Source: Thecaphora thlaspeos (Eukaryota; Basidiomycota; Ustilaginomycetes; Urocystidales; Glomosporiaceae). Taken from it: 64,000 nucleotides of DNA. A program made the position numbers and the translations under genes. Below the pieces are notes generated by a model. It was not told where the DNA came from, searched no databases, and saw only the letters and a program-made list of their open reading frames with translations. The stretch covers positions 186,001-250,000 of the forward strand of contig UWYS01000004.1 in NCBI GenBank assembly GCA_900291925.1, read 5' to 3'. Each line of letters starts with the position of its first letter. Within the stretch, counting starts at the first letter, position 1. This document shows positions 35,390 through 51,011 of this stretch, piece by piece.

Positions 35390-36166
35390 GGTGATTGGCC
35401 GACTGACGCCCGCGCAGGTGTGTGTTTGCGTGGGTGTATGCGTGGGTGTATCGCAAGCGTGTGTGAGTGTCGGTCCAAGGGCGAGAATATACCACTGGTC
35501 GAAGAAGTAGTGCCTCAATGGCGTTGTGCCGGTGCTAGTGTTACGCAGAGCGTCTTTGAAGGCGGCCGACGGTGATGGTGAAGCGTGTGGCGAGGCGACG
35601 GTGGTGGTGGGCCAACGCCAGGCTCGACTGGGAGCGCCTCAGAATTTCCACCCACCTGTGGCGGCCCGCACAGTAGCAGGCACCAGGGGACACGAAAGGA
35701 CCCTTCTGGCTCGGGAGCAGGCGCTCGCCTTCCGCCGAGTTCCGGACGACCAAAGCTCGGGTCGGAGCCGAGGGTGATCGATTCCGCATATATTCGCTGG
35801 GCAGCTGGGCCCGGCGCTCGTTGGGCGGCTCTCTCGCTTTTGCAGGGCTCGCGGGCGGCGGCCCTTTCTTTTTCGCGCTCAGCACTCGCGCTATCTCTTC
35901 AAGCGGCTGCACCACCATCTACCCTCCCCCCCTTCTCCGCCACCTCATTTTACGGCGACGACGACCACGCCAACACTTTAGCAGCGCACTGACGCTTGCC
36001 ACTTTACATCTCTTACCCCAGCTTCGACGCCAGGGGCCCGCTCTAGCGCACGCACGGCAAAGAGCCGGCTCGACCCTCCACCCTCTTGGACCCGGCCTCG
36101 GGCCAGCCAGACAGCTCTGAGGCCTACCGCCCGCCTCGAGTGCGCACCACCTCCACTACCATCACG
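35390..36166. other. Divergent promoter region FCF1 / mS38
   Basis: 777 bp between divergent start codons. A GT-rich stretch (35412-35470) is seen near FCF1. The in-frame leader upstream of 36167 has no ATG, so the mS38 start is placed at 36167. No gene is recognised. Confidence 0.5.
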
Positions 36167-37762
36167 ATGCCCGCGCCATCGCTGTCCATCGCGGCTTCGG
36201 CGCTCAAGAAAAGGGCCGTGCCGCGATGCGGATCCTACCTCTCCACTGCCCACTCGGTCTCGAAGCTCCCAAGCGCCTCGTCGGTCGTAGCATCCCCGTC
36301 CGGTAGCAGCAACAACTCCGGCTCAAAATCTTCGCCTTCCTCGTCCTCAGCCTCTTCGTCGAACAACGACGGTAACAACAACGGCAGCAACAGCAGCGGC
36401 TCGTCCTCGTCCGGCAGCAGCGGAAATGGCTCGGCTTCCATGTCTACCACGCTTGCGGCTCAGGAGGGCAAGGTCGACCTCGTCGCCGCCAGCCACGCCA
36501 AGGGTGGCAAGGCCGCGTCGTCCAAGTCGAGCGTAAAGTCGGCCAATCCGCCGCCTTCCTCGCTGGCCAGCGTCGCCTACGAGGCCTTCTTCTCCAACGG
36601 CCGCCCGCTGCTGCAGCACGAGATGCTGCCTCCAAGACCCAAACACCCCAGCGCTGCCCTCTTTGCCTCTGCTTCCGCCAAGTCCGGCTCAACAGGTGCA
36701 AGCCAGAGCAGCGGCGCTAGCGGCAGCCTTACCGCTTTCTTCGTCGGAGACGGGACCCTGGCCGCGTTCGGCTCGACGAACTCGTTCGACACGCCGCCGC
36801 AGTGGAGGAGACGGATCCGTGCTATCTCGCCGGAGAGGTTCGCGGAGCTGGTAGACGAGCTGGCGGGTATCGAGAGCCAAGCAGCAAAGGACGCCTCCGT
36901 CGTTGAGGGTGCGACAGAGCCGAGGTGGCTGATCTCGTCGTTCAACCCTCAGTCGGACCAGGTCGCGCTCGAGTCAGCCAAGCTCGAAGAGGAGGAAAGG
37001 CTGAAGGAAGAAGAGGACGAGGCGGTCGAGAGCGCACTGGAGCGAGGCGAGGATCCGGACGTCGCCCGCAAGCTCGGCGCTGAGGCTGACCTGGTCGTTC
37101 TCGGTGAGCCCAACGGACCATCGCCCGACTGGTCGCGCGGCGTCGCTACCTACCTCGCCGAGAAGGGCCGGGCCTATGAGGCGCCGCCGGCTCCCCGTCA
37201 GCAGGCCGCTGAGGAGATTGAGGCATCGGGCGAGGCGCAGCAGCAGCAGCTAATGGAGGGCGAGGATGCCCAGATGATCCCACACGTCTCGAAGAGCGTT
37301 TTCTTTACCGACGACGACGCGAACCTCATCCTCTCGCACGCCATGGTCCAGACCACGCTGCCGCTCGCTCTCAAGTGGGACAGGCTGGTGTCGCAGATGG
37401 ACGCCGTGGCGCTAGGCAAGCCCTTGAGGGCCCTTGAGGGCATCGACCTAACCAAGCTCAACGCCAGGATCCCTGAGGTGTCGGAGCCGCGCTCCGAGCT
37501 CGAGGCCCACGATATCAAGATGGACAGCGTGCGAAGGAAGAGGAGGAAGAAGATCAGGAAGCACAAGTAAGTTCGCAAGACTCTTTCCCGCGAACAATCG
37601 ACGACCAACGCCACTTCCTTTGACCATGCGCTGTACTGTGATTCCGGCCGCTGACGTCTCGCTCCTCGACCCTTTGCACCGGCCTCGCCCTCGCCCTTGT
37701 TTGACAGGTACAAGAAGCTTCGCAAGGAGCAGCGTGCCGAGCGACAGAGGATGAAGAAGTAG
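36167..37762 (+). CDS. COX24: Mitochondrial small-subunit ribosomal protein mS38 (COX24/AURKAIP1 family)
   Basis: Model: join(36167..37566, 37708..37762), 484 aa; the 141-bp intron splits a Lys codon inside the signature motif. The C-terminus is the diagnostic part: HDIKMDSVRRKRRKKIRKHK then YKKLRKEQRAERQRMKK-stop, the mS38/Cox24 basic domain that sits in the mitochondrial small subunit. The N-terminus, rich in Arg/Lys/Ser/Ala and poor in acids, looks like a mitochondrial presequence. Residues about 45-85 are a Ser/Asn/Gly run. Yeast Cox24 is only about 110 aa, so most of this protein is extension; LSHAMVQTTLPLALKWDRL before the motif is also conserved-looking. Identification rests on the last ~40 residues. 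Confidence 0.82.
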
Positions 37763-38960
37763 TGTCTGGTAATAGAAGCGGCATGTATCCTGTTCTCTAC
37801 CAGCGCAACAACGCCTCTCTAGCCATCTCCCAACAGTTATAGACTAGTCGCTGTATCTCTCCCGAGATGAGCCCTTCCTGTGCCCGGGATCGACGTCCGG
37901 CAACTTCCCTCTGAGAAGGAGACCATCTGCCACCCTGCATTGACCTTGAGGGACGCTGAAGGGCTAAGATGGCACCATTCACTGTGCTGCTCGATCGACG
38001 AGGCGTTGAGAAGACCGGCCCTGAGCATTGCGCGGCGACTCGTCCGTCCTGCTTTCCATCCTTTTCCTGACCGGCGGACCCTAACCACCTGGCCACCTGG
38101 CCACCAGCTGGCCGCACGCCTGGGTTGTTTCGTGCGACTCGGAACCGACGAACGAGGATTGCGGCTGAGGCGGCTGCTCGGTGCAGCCTGCATCTACGTT
38201 CCTCCCATCGGTCCTCCCTTCTTTCCCTGATGATGAAATTCTCGCCGCTGACCGACCGAGGCGACATCCCACTGCCCAGCGTGACCTAAGTATTCGGATC
38301 TGGCTATCAGCGGCGGCCGCAGCAAAATGTATGCGCATACAGGGTGGTACATAATAATGGGGTGGCCTTGGGCGTCAGTGGACGAGCATTACTCAGCGAC
38401 GCCATCGACGATGGGGTGATCATTTCGATTATTCAGGTCGGCCCAAAGTCCGAGGCCGGCCAGCGCGTTAGGGGGCGAGGGCGGCATGGGCTGGTCTGTG
38501 CCAACCGGCCAGCCAGCGCGAGGGGAGGGGGCCGCCCCTCTGCCCGCGCGCTCGCCCCTCGCCCCTCGCCTTTGGCATTCCGGCCGCACCATCCGCCCTC
38601 GCAACTCATCGTTCCGTCCACGCCCTCTCGACTCGTCCCGTCTTCTCTTCCCTCCTCTCCATCCGCTCACGCTCCTTGGCTTGGCTCCGGTCTTCACCTG
38701 TCCCTTTTATCGCTCGCTCTTCCATCACCGCTGCCACACACACCGTCTATACCTTGCAGCATCACCGACGACGATCAGCGCACCTTGTGTCGCACAAACA
38801 CCGCAACCTCGTCCCATCCGTCGCCGTCGCACAAGAGGCCTTTTCTCGCCGACCTTGACGGCGCCACTCACCTCCATCCAGCCTCTGTTGTACTCTCTTT
38901 GACAACACTATCATAACCGTACATTTCGCTGCTACGACGAGCAGCAACCTGTGATTCAGT
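37763..38960. other. mS38-SSO1 intergenic region
   Basis: 1.2 kb between two plus-strand genes. The last ~350 bp before SSO1 is CT-rich (promoter and leader character). Direct repeat GGCCACCTGGCCACC-like units occur near 38090. No gene or RNA is recognised. Confidence 0.5.
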
Positions 38961-40343
38961 ATGGCTAGGGATCGTCTCGCCGCCATGAGGGTAAGTCTAC
39001 ATGCTTCGTCGTGCAGTGTCTCGAGCGCACCGCAATCCGCTTTGCGCTGTCGCCCTTGGTCTACCGTCGATCACGCCTCGGGTCTAAACAGGCGATGGCT
39101 AGGACGAGGAACGGCCCTCTCGCTGCACGCGGCCGACTCGTCACAGTTGCAGCGGCCGCGGCACGCTTCGTACTTGTTTTGCTCACCTCATCCTCCTCGC
39201 GTTGTGACTGCGCAACCACCACAGGCGCAACAATCAGGTGGAGGTGGCTACGGAGGCTACGGAGGGGGCAACAACGGGTACGGCGACCATTCTTACCCCA
39301 CGCAGCAGACCGGCGGCGCCACCTACAATGACGCCTACGCCGCACCCGCTCAGCCGGGTTACGCACAGCAGGCGGGCTACGGTCAGCAGCCGCAGGGCTA
39401 CGACCAGCAGCAGCAGTACCCCAACGCGCCGCCACCGCCGCAGCAGCACCAGGCCTACGGACAGGCGCAAGGTGGCTACGGTGGGCAGCAGGACAACGCC
39501 TACGAGATGCAGGGCGTGATGACGGAAAAGGCCGGCGGCGACATGAACGCCTTCTTTGGCGACATCAGCGACATCCAGGACACTATCAGGATGATTGAGG
39601 AAAATATCAATAGGATCTCGGACCTTCACTCGAGGAGCCTCAACAACATGGATGGGGCGTCGGCACAGCAGGCCGAGCAGCAGCTTTCCAGCATCCAGCA
39701 GGAGACTAGCCGGCTGACCAACGGCGTCAAGAACAAGGTCAAGACGCTCGAGAGCCAGACGAAGCGCGTTCCTGCTGGCGGCGACAAGAATGTCCGCAAC
39801 ACTCAAATCGGCGCCGTCAAGAACCGCTTCAAGGAGACAATCCAAAAGTACCAACAGGTCGAGCAGAGCTACCGCCAAAAGTACCGCGCGCGTGCCGAGC
39901 GCCAGTTCAAGATTGTCAAGCCTGACGCCACGCCGCAGGAGGTCAAGGCGGCGCTCGACGACGACTCCAATGGTCAGATCTTTTCCCAGGCGCTGCTCAA
40001 CTCGAACCGCCACGGGGAGGCGCGCGGCGCGCTGCGTGAGGTCCAGGAGCGTCACGAGGACATCAAACGTATCGAGCGGACGATCACCGAGCTGGCGCAG
40101 CTGTTCAACGAGATGTCGATCCTTGTCGACGAGCAGGACGACGCGCTCAACGTGATCCAGGAGCAGGGCGCTCAGGTCGAGACCGACATGCAGCAGGGCA
40201 TGCAGCACACCAATAAGGCCGTCGACTCGGCAAGGAAGGCAAGGAAGAAGAGGTGGATCTGCTTCTGGATCCTGATTGCCATCATCATCATCGCCGCCGT
40301 CGCCGTCGCTGCGTCGATCTGCTCGCAGAAGGGCAAGTGCTAG
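38961..40343 (+). CDS. SSO1: Plasma-membrane syntaxin (Qa-SNARE) Sso1/2
   Basis: t-SNARE that drives exocytic vesicle fusion at the plasma membrane. Model: join(38961..38990, 39225..40343), 382 aa. Exon 1 encodes only MARDRLAAMR. The 234-bp intron is a multiple of three with no stop, so the frame is open through it. Next come a Gly/Gln/Tyr-rich segment (about residues 11-110) and the Habc bundle (FFGDISDIQDTIRMIEENIN). The linker has FKETIQKYQQVEQSYRQKYR and QIFSQALLNS. The SNARE helix is IERTITELAQLFNEMSILV, with the layer-0 Gln in DEQDDALN, followed by a KARKKR basic stretch and a terminal membrane anchor (WICFWILIAIIIIAAVAVAA). Length exceeds yeast Sso1 (290) because of the N-terminal repeat region. 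Confidence 0.95.
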   Translation: MARDRLAAMRVSLHASSCSVSSAPQSALRCRPWSTVDHASGLNRRWLGRGTALSLHAADSSQLQRPRHASYLFCSPHPPRVVTAQPPQAQQSGGGGYGGYGGGNNGYGDHSYPTQQTGGATYNDAYAAPAQPGYAQQAGYGQQPQGYDQQQQYPNAPPPPQQHQAYGQAQGGYGGQQDNAYEMQGVMTEKAGGDMNAFFGDISDIQDTIRMIEENINRISDLHSRSLNNMDGASAQQAEQQLSSIQQETSRLTNGVKNKVKTLESQTKRVPAGGDKNVRNTQIGAVKNRFKETIQKYQQVEQSYRQKYRARAERQFKIVKPDATPQEVKAALDDDSNGQIFSQALLNSNRHGEARGALREVQERHEDIKRIERTITELAQLFNEMSILVDEQDDALNVIQEQGAQVETDMQQGMQHTNKAVDSARKARKKRWICFWILIAIIIIAAVAVAASICSQKGKC

Positions 40344-42261
40344 AGCGACAACGACAACGGAAGCATGGCATGTCACGGAAGGTAGGACAGAGGAGATGGC
40401 GACAGCAGCAACGAGCAGCGTCACCTGACGGATCGAGGAGGATGCAGTGGCGGCGGCTGCCGGCGAAGGCGACGCTCGCTGTAGAAGATCTCTTCTCCGC
40501 GCGCCCGTACGCGCAAGGGACTTAGACACAGGCTACGTCTATGATACCCCCCCGTACTCCCCATCCTTCCTCGCTGCCTCGCCTTCGCTCCCTCTTCGCT
40601 TCACCGACCCTTGTTATCGCAGCCTTTCGCCCCCTTCTCTGAGCTCCTGGACAACCGTGCAGCCACCCAGCCCCTCCGTGCCACCGTGTCTAACGTATAC
40701 CTTTCAGCCGCATGTAAATACACCATCCACCGCCATCCGCTCCTCTTTTAGCTCGCCTTTCCGAAAGCGGAACCAGGCCTGGGTCCCCTCCTCTATCACA
40801 CTACCTATTGTGCTTACGCCTCTGTCGACGACCGCCGTTCGCTCTTACAACACTTTCTTTAAGGTGGCCCAATTCCTCTGAATCGTCGTCGTTGTCCTGA
40901 TCGTCGGTCGTCTTCGGCCTGATCGTCGCCTTTGAAGCGCCTGCTTAGCCGTCGCAGTAGTGTTGCTCTAGTGCGTTGGTGCAAGGTGGTGTATGGCTGG
41001 TCTCTGCTCGAGTGCAGGCGACCTGAACATTTCTTCAATCGGAAGGGGCAACTAAGGCTCGATCGGAAGCGCCAATTACAAATCGGTGCGTTGCCCAAAC
41101 AAAAAAAGCCGGAGCCGCATGTACTAATCGGGCTGCAGCAAACAGCGGGACAGAAGTAAGATCGACGCGATACGCCAGAAGCCAGAATTTTAGGATCGGG
41201 CTGCTCCAACAATAGGGATAAAAAATCGGCGCGTGACCCCAAATATTATCGGAGCCGCAACCTCAATACGGGCGCTTTGCCCAGAATCTCTCGGAGCCGC
41301 AAAAACAAACTTGGCGCCTGCCCAATCATATTTTGGAGCCGCAGATACAAGATCGGGAGTCGCTAAGCATTGCTAAATCAATCGGGAGCTTCGGTAATAA
41401 AATCGGTGCCAAGTAAACAGCTCCCTATCCGGTCACATCGTCCGGACGCGTCTCGCGCGAGTATTCCCCTCCTCATCTGGTCTTGCTGCCCAGACGTATT
41501 TCGCGCGAGTAAACACCTCCCCAGTTGGTAGCGTTGTCCCAACAAATCGGAGCTGAACACACGAAATGGCAGCCGCACCGCGTTGCCCCAAAACACTGCA
41601 ACTACATTTCAACCGCGAGACTTACAAAAGCTACGTCCGGAAGCCGCAATCAAAATCCATTTGGCAGCCACAACTACAGTAGAGTGTTCAAATTCGGAGC
41701 CACCATGGTGCCAAGTGTCGGCGCAAACACCAGAAGAGTGAGCGTGGGTTGGCCGCCGCACCTAACCACCACCATCTCTTTGCCGTCCGACACGCCCTCC
41801 GCACTCTCATTCATCCATCGACGGCGATCAAACCCGTGGCCTCTCGATGATCCCATGTCTTTTGTTCGTCTGATCCATCGCAACTCGGGCAGCCTGGTAT
41901 CTAGCTCGGCCTAGCATTTCTCCTGCGGCCTGAAGATGCTCCCGGTCCCAGCAGGACCGCGGCACTCTGTCCTCATCTCCGCGCTTCTCTGCACTCAATG
42001 TTGAGCGTCCCTCTGCATTCACTGACACTCAGTCTAGGTCTCAGCTCAGCCACGTAGCACGCCACGGTCTGACTGTGATAGGGACAGCATGTATGCGGAC
42101 CACTGCGGCAAAACGTGTACCCTGACGGTTACGCTCCACACAGGACGTTTCTTGGCGTGATCAGGCAGAGAAGAAGATGTTTGAGCCACCCTCGAGAATG
42201 CCCGAGACAGGGACGTCGTTGGTGATTTGATGTCCACCACCGTCAGCGACAGGAACCCACC
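40344..42261. other. SSO1 to N2227-like intergenic region
   Basis: 1.9 kb. From 40344 to about 40860 it is CT-rich 3' sequence. From about 41046 to 41560 it is a decayed tandem repeat (listed separately), with scattered motif 2 pieces to about 41705. The rest shows no gene. Confidence 0.6.
41046..41560. repeat. Degenerate 42-bp tandem repeat array, copy B
   Basis: GGAGCCGCA recurs at 41251, 41293 and 41335 (spacing 42, 42). GGCGC recurs at 41228, 41271 and 41313, and (A/G)CCCA-type pieces follow at the same spacing, giving about three 42-bp monomers. More decayed units lie on both sides (for example 41111, 41127, 41350, 41381, 41401, 41547). At 41443-41466 and 41492-41515 are two copies of ACGCGTCTCGCGCGAGTAAAC-type motif 1, also present in copy A at 25.1-25.8 kb. 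The block is poorer in GC than its surroundings and in T-free A-runs. Confidence 0.8.
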
Positions 42262-43602
42262 ATGCCCACCGTGCCCAGATCAAAACGTAGTCAACGTTCC
42301 GCGGCGGCGACTGCCTCTGCACTGCGAGCTGCTCCTCCAGCGTCCGACAATGGAGCAGCCGCGATGGCATCGTCATCTCCCCCTCTGCTACACCGCTTCG
42401 CCGTCTCGTTCGTTGCAGCGCTGCTCGGTCTACTGGCGCTGCACGGCTACAACCGCTTCCTCCTCCCTTCCTTTCGAAGCAGCTCATCTACATCGCCTTC
42501 CTTCCATCTCAGCGGAATCCCCTATTTTTCTACCGCTCTCGACTCGTTCGAACGGCTAGGCCCGCACCAGCGCCATGCGATCCAACAGAAAGAACGCGCC
42601 TACGCACGCTGGCAGCACCAGGCCTCGACCGAGGAGAAGGCAGCTCTCAAGGAGACGCTGCGGTTCTCCTCCCACTTCGCCCGCTCGGACACGGCGGTGT
42701 CGCGGAACGAAGAGGTGGGAAGGCAGATTGCCACCATAGCGCGGGAGGTATACGGCAAGCAGCTTGGACAAAGAGAGCAGAGCTCGTCGTCGACATCGAC
42801 AATGAAGGGCGGGGCAGGACGATACACGGCTCAACCCTTCCAGGAAGAGTTCAGCTACCTCGTACGGGACTGGAGCGAGGAAGGAGCGGCCGACAGGAAG
42901 ATTCAGTTCGACCTGATCACGCCGGCTCTCAAGCGAGAACTGGGCGATCCACTCGCCTCGCCCTCCTCCTCTCAAACGCCACCTCGGATCCTCGTCCCAG
43001 GAGCCGGGCTGGGACGACTGGCCCATCACCTCTCATCGCACGGCTTCCAGGTCGAGATGAACGAGCTCGATCCCGCCTCCCTGATGGTGGTACACTGACT
43101 CTGCTCTCTCCAACAGCCCGTCACTTTCCCCTGAACTGTTCGTCGGTCGAGTTGGTAGAGGGGAGTTTCTTCGACAAGTTCCAAGACATAGAGGGAAAGT
43201 ACGATGCGGTGGTGACGTTATTCTTTATCGACATCGTACCGGACCTGCCTCGGGCGCTGAGCACGATCAAGAGGGTATTAAAAAGTGGCGGAACGTGGGT
43301 GAATCTAGATCGTGAGTCCCAGCTCGCTGTTCATTCCTGGCTGTCCTCCTGACGGTTCTCGAGAACTGACCAGCAGCGTCCTTCTGGCCATTTCACCGCT
43401 ATCCACACGGCAGCGTTCAAGTACGGCCCAGATAGCCTCATCCCCCCTCTCGTACAGAGAAGTGGTGGACCTCTCCAACGTCCTCGGTCTAGTCGTTGAC
43501 GAGAACAAGGTGCAAGAGGTCGAGACGCTGTACGGGGAGAGTCGAAGGAAGCTCTTCCGCCATGCGTACCGGGCCAAGTTCTGGACGGCTAGGAGGAAGT
43601 AG
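42262..43602 (+). pseudogene. N2227/carnosine N-methyltransferase-like gene with internal deletion and frameshift
   Basis: SAM-dependent methyltransferase of the N2227 (CARNMT1) family. The first part (42262-43098) starts with ATG in CCACCATG context, has a possible membrane anchor (FAVSFVAALLGLLALHGY), then FSYLVRDWSEEGAADRK and the SAM motif RILVPGAGLGRLAHHL. It stops at TGA 43096, where about 45 family residues should follow. Immediately after lies what looks like an intron 3' end (CTGACTCTGCTCTCTCCAACAG in the region 43094-43116), then VELVEGSFFDKF, AVVTLFFIDIVPD and LKSGGTWVNLD. An apparent intron (43313-43375) leads to WPFHRYPHGSVQV and a TAG; the true tail (LSYREVVDLSNVLGLVVDEN... to 43602) is in another frame. 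A pseudogene is most likely; assembly error is the alternative. Confidence 0.68.
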
Positions 43603-43765
43603 GCCGTCGAGTACGGCGGTACAGAGGCAGGAAGGTCTCGGGGGGCTGAATCAGGCAGTCTTGGCATCTTTTGCGTTTGGTTGACGATGGAAAGTACAAA
43701 TACAAGCGTAGGCCGACGAAGGGCAGAGCTGGGCGACAAAGAGCCAGGCGCGGTCAAGCACCCTA

Positions 43766-49331
<5,566 letters not shown>

Positions 49332-49422
49332 CCGGAATCCACAGTTACGACGACTACAGCCACGACGCCTGGAGAGCAACGCGAAACGCTTTGGCATTGC
49401 GCCGAAGCCGTCCGTCGCCCCT

Positions 49423-50435
49423 TCACTCGTTCCACTTTTTCGCAACCATACCCTCAGGCGGTCTCGTCTCGACCCTTCCCTTGCTGACCGTGGACCAGTC
49501 GGTGCTGAGCGAGGTCCCGCCCGACTCCTGGTAGCTCTTGAGCATGGCGCGCTTGGTGTCCTCGTTGGCGTCGGCGTAGAGCTTCTGGAAGAACGTGTTG
49601 ATATCCGCCTCGCCCTCGCCGTCTGCACTGTCGGCAGCGTCATCGTCGTCGAGCTTCAGGGTGTCCCATTTGGAGCGAGGACGGGTCGTCGAGCCCGAGC
49701 CCGAGCCCGAGCCCGTCGAGGGGGCTGGGGCAGAGGCGGGAGTGACTGGGGCGGTTGAGGTAATGGCTACGGGGGTGTACGCTGGTGCTATAGGCCGGTC
49801 CAAGGGTGGAGGTCGATTCGTATTGCTGAGTCAGCGTGCGTTCCTCTTTGCGGTAGCACGACCGCCCAACTCTACTCACTGGTTGCGGCGTCTATGCTGC
49901 TGCTGTCGGCCTCGAGCTTCTTCCACTGCAGACCGGGCATGGCCTTGTTGAGGACGACGTCAATCTTGGTCGAATAGACCTTGTACGAGGAAGCCTCCTT
50001 GTTGACACTCGAGAAGAGCGGATCGATCAGCAGAGCCGTCTCGGCGCCGGTGGAAGGGAGCTTGACCTGGACGCCCAGCTATGCTCGGAGGAGAGGTGCA
50101 GTGCGGGCGTGAGAGAGGGTCAATTGTCGTCGAGGACGGAGGAGATAGTGATGGGAGAAAGAGAATGGCAAGGGCGGTGGCTGAGGTACCCACAGATCTC
50201 TCGCCGATTGCAACGTTGACATCTTCCTCCTTGGCGTGCTTGATGAAGACAGAGACGGTGAGCGAGGTGTCAGTCTGGTAGAAGTCGAAGCTGTATGCGG
50301 AGGCGCGGGGGCACGAAAGAGAGAGAGGGAGAGGGAGAGGGAGAGAGAGGGAAGCCACAGCAGCGTGAGTAACGAGCGCCCGCCCCAAGGGGATGTGAGC
50401 TTGCAGACAGCGTGTACATACCGTGGTCTCGACAT
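49423..50435 (-). CDS. SGT1: Hsp90 co-chaperone Sgt1 (CS and SGS domains, no TPR)
   Basis: Sgt1 links Hsp90 and Skp1 in SCF and kinetochore assembly. Model: complement(join(49423..49787, 49880..50078, 50194..50290, 50422..50435)), 224 aa; introns 92, 115 and 131 bp with matching phases. Exon 1 encodes only 14 nt (MSRPR). The CS domain follows: FDFYQTDTSLTVSVFIKHAK, then LGVQVKLPSTGAETALLIDP, YKVYSTKIDVVLNKAMPG and LQWKKLEAD. After a Pro/Ser/Gly-rich linker the SGS domain shows SKWDTLKL, INTFFQKLYADANEDTKRAM, KSYQESGGTSLSTDW and the terminal PPEGMVAKKWNE. The N-terminal TPR of yeast and plant Sgt1 is absent, as the CS domain starts at residue 5. The last-exon acceptor (CTATAG) was chosen because the nearer CTCAG gives a stop. 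Confidence 0.9.
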
Positions 50436-50925
50436 GGCGAAGAGTGGGATGGTTTGAGGGTGAGTGGTGAAGGCGGGCTGGAGCTGGAGCTGGAGGTGTA
50501 CTGTAATTGACGGAGCCGAGAAAGGGACGCTTTCGAGGGCCTCTCACAGTCTGCACCACGCGGCGAGGCGCGTTCTCAGGTGGAGGCAAGCGGGCAAGCG
50601 GGCAAGCGGCCCGAGCACTCACATATTGGGATCGCGCGGGCGCAGCGCCGGCCGAGCGCACGCACGGACGCAGCCACGCGCATCGAGCCAGCCAGCGTCG
50701 AGGAGGCGCGAGCGCACCAGAAGATGCTCGAAGCGCCAACAACACGTCTTCCTCCACCTCCTCCTTGTCTGCCTCCCTACCTCCTTGCCCTCCCCACGCT
50801 CACGCTCACGCTCACACTCACGCCCTCCCATCTCCCATCTCCCGCTTCGACCTCGTTCTCGTCCCTTGCTACGCTCCGCAATCCGTCGCGCAAACCCATT
50901 ACCGCCTCCATGGCCGACAAGCGCG
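50436..50925. promoter_or_regulatory. Bidirectional promoter region SGT1 / ALG8
   Basis: 490 bp between divergent start codons. There is a short direct repeat GCGGGCAA(GCGGGCAA) near 50589-50609 and CACGCTCA repeats near 50797-50820. The last part before ALG8 is CT-rich. An upstream ATG at 50910 opens a short frame overlapping the ALG8 start. Confidence 0.5.
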
Positions 50926-51011
50926 ATGCGGAAAGCGTCGGCAGCGCCAGCGCCAACACCACCGCGCACCGACGCCTCCTCCGGCAAAGCAGATCCTACG
51001 GCCGGCGGTGA
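50910..51011 (+). other. Upstream ORF overlapping the ALG8 start
   Basis: ATG at 50910 (context CCTCCATGG) is 16 bases before the ALG8 ATG and in another frame. It encodes 33 residues (MADKRDAESVG...) and ends at TGA 51009-51011, inside ALG8. Scanning ribosomes would meet it first; its -3 base is T, while the ALG8 ATG has G at -3, so leaky scanning is plausible. Confidence 0.45.

Noticed and set aside
39234..40529. 431-codon minus-strand ORF opposite SSO1
   Set aside because: Exact antisense shadow of a well-supported syntaxin gene; composition is Leu/Val/Arg-rich without domain motifs.
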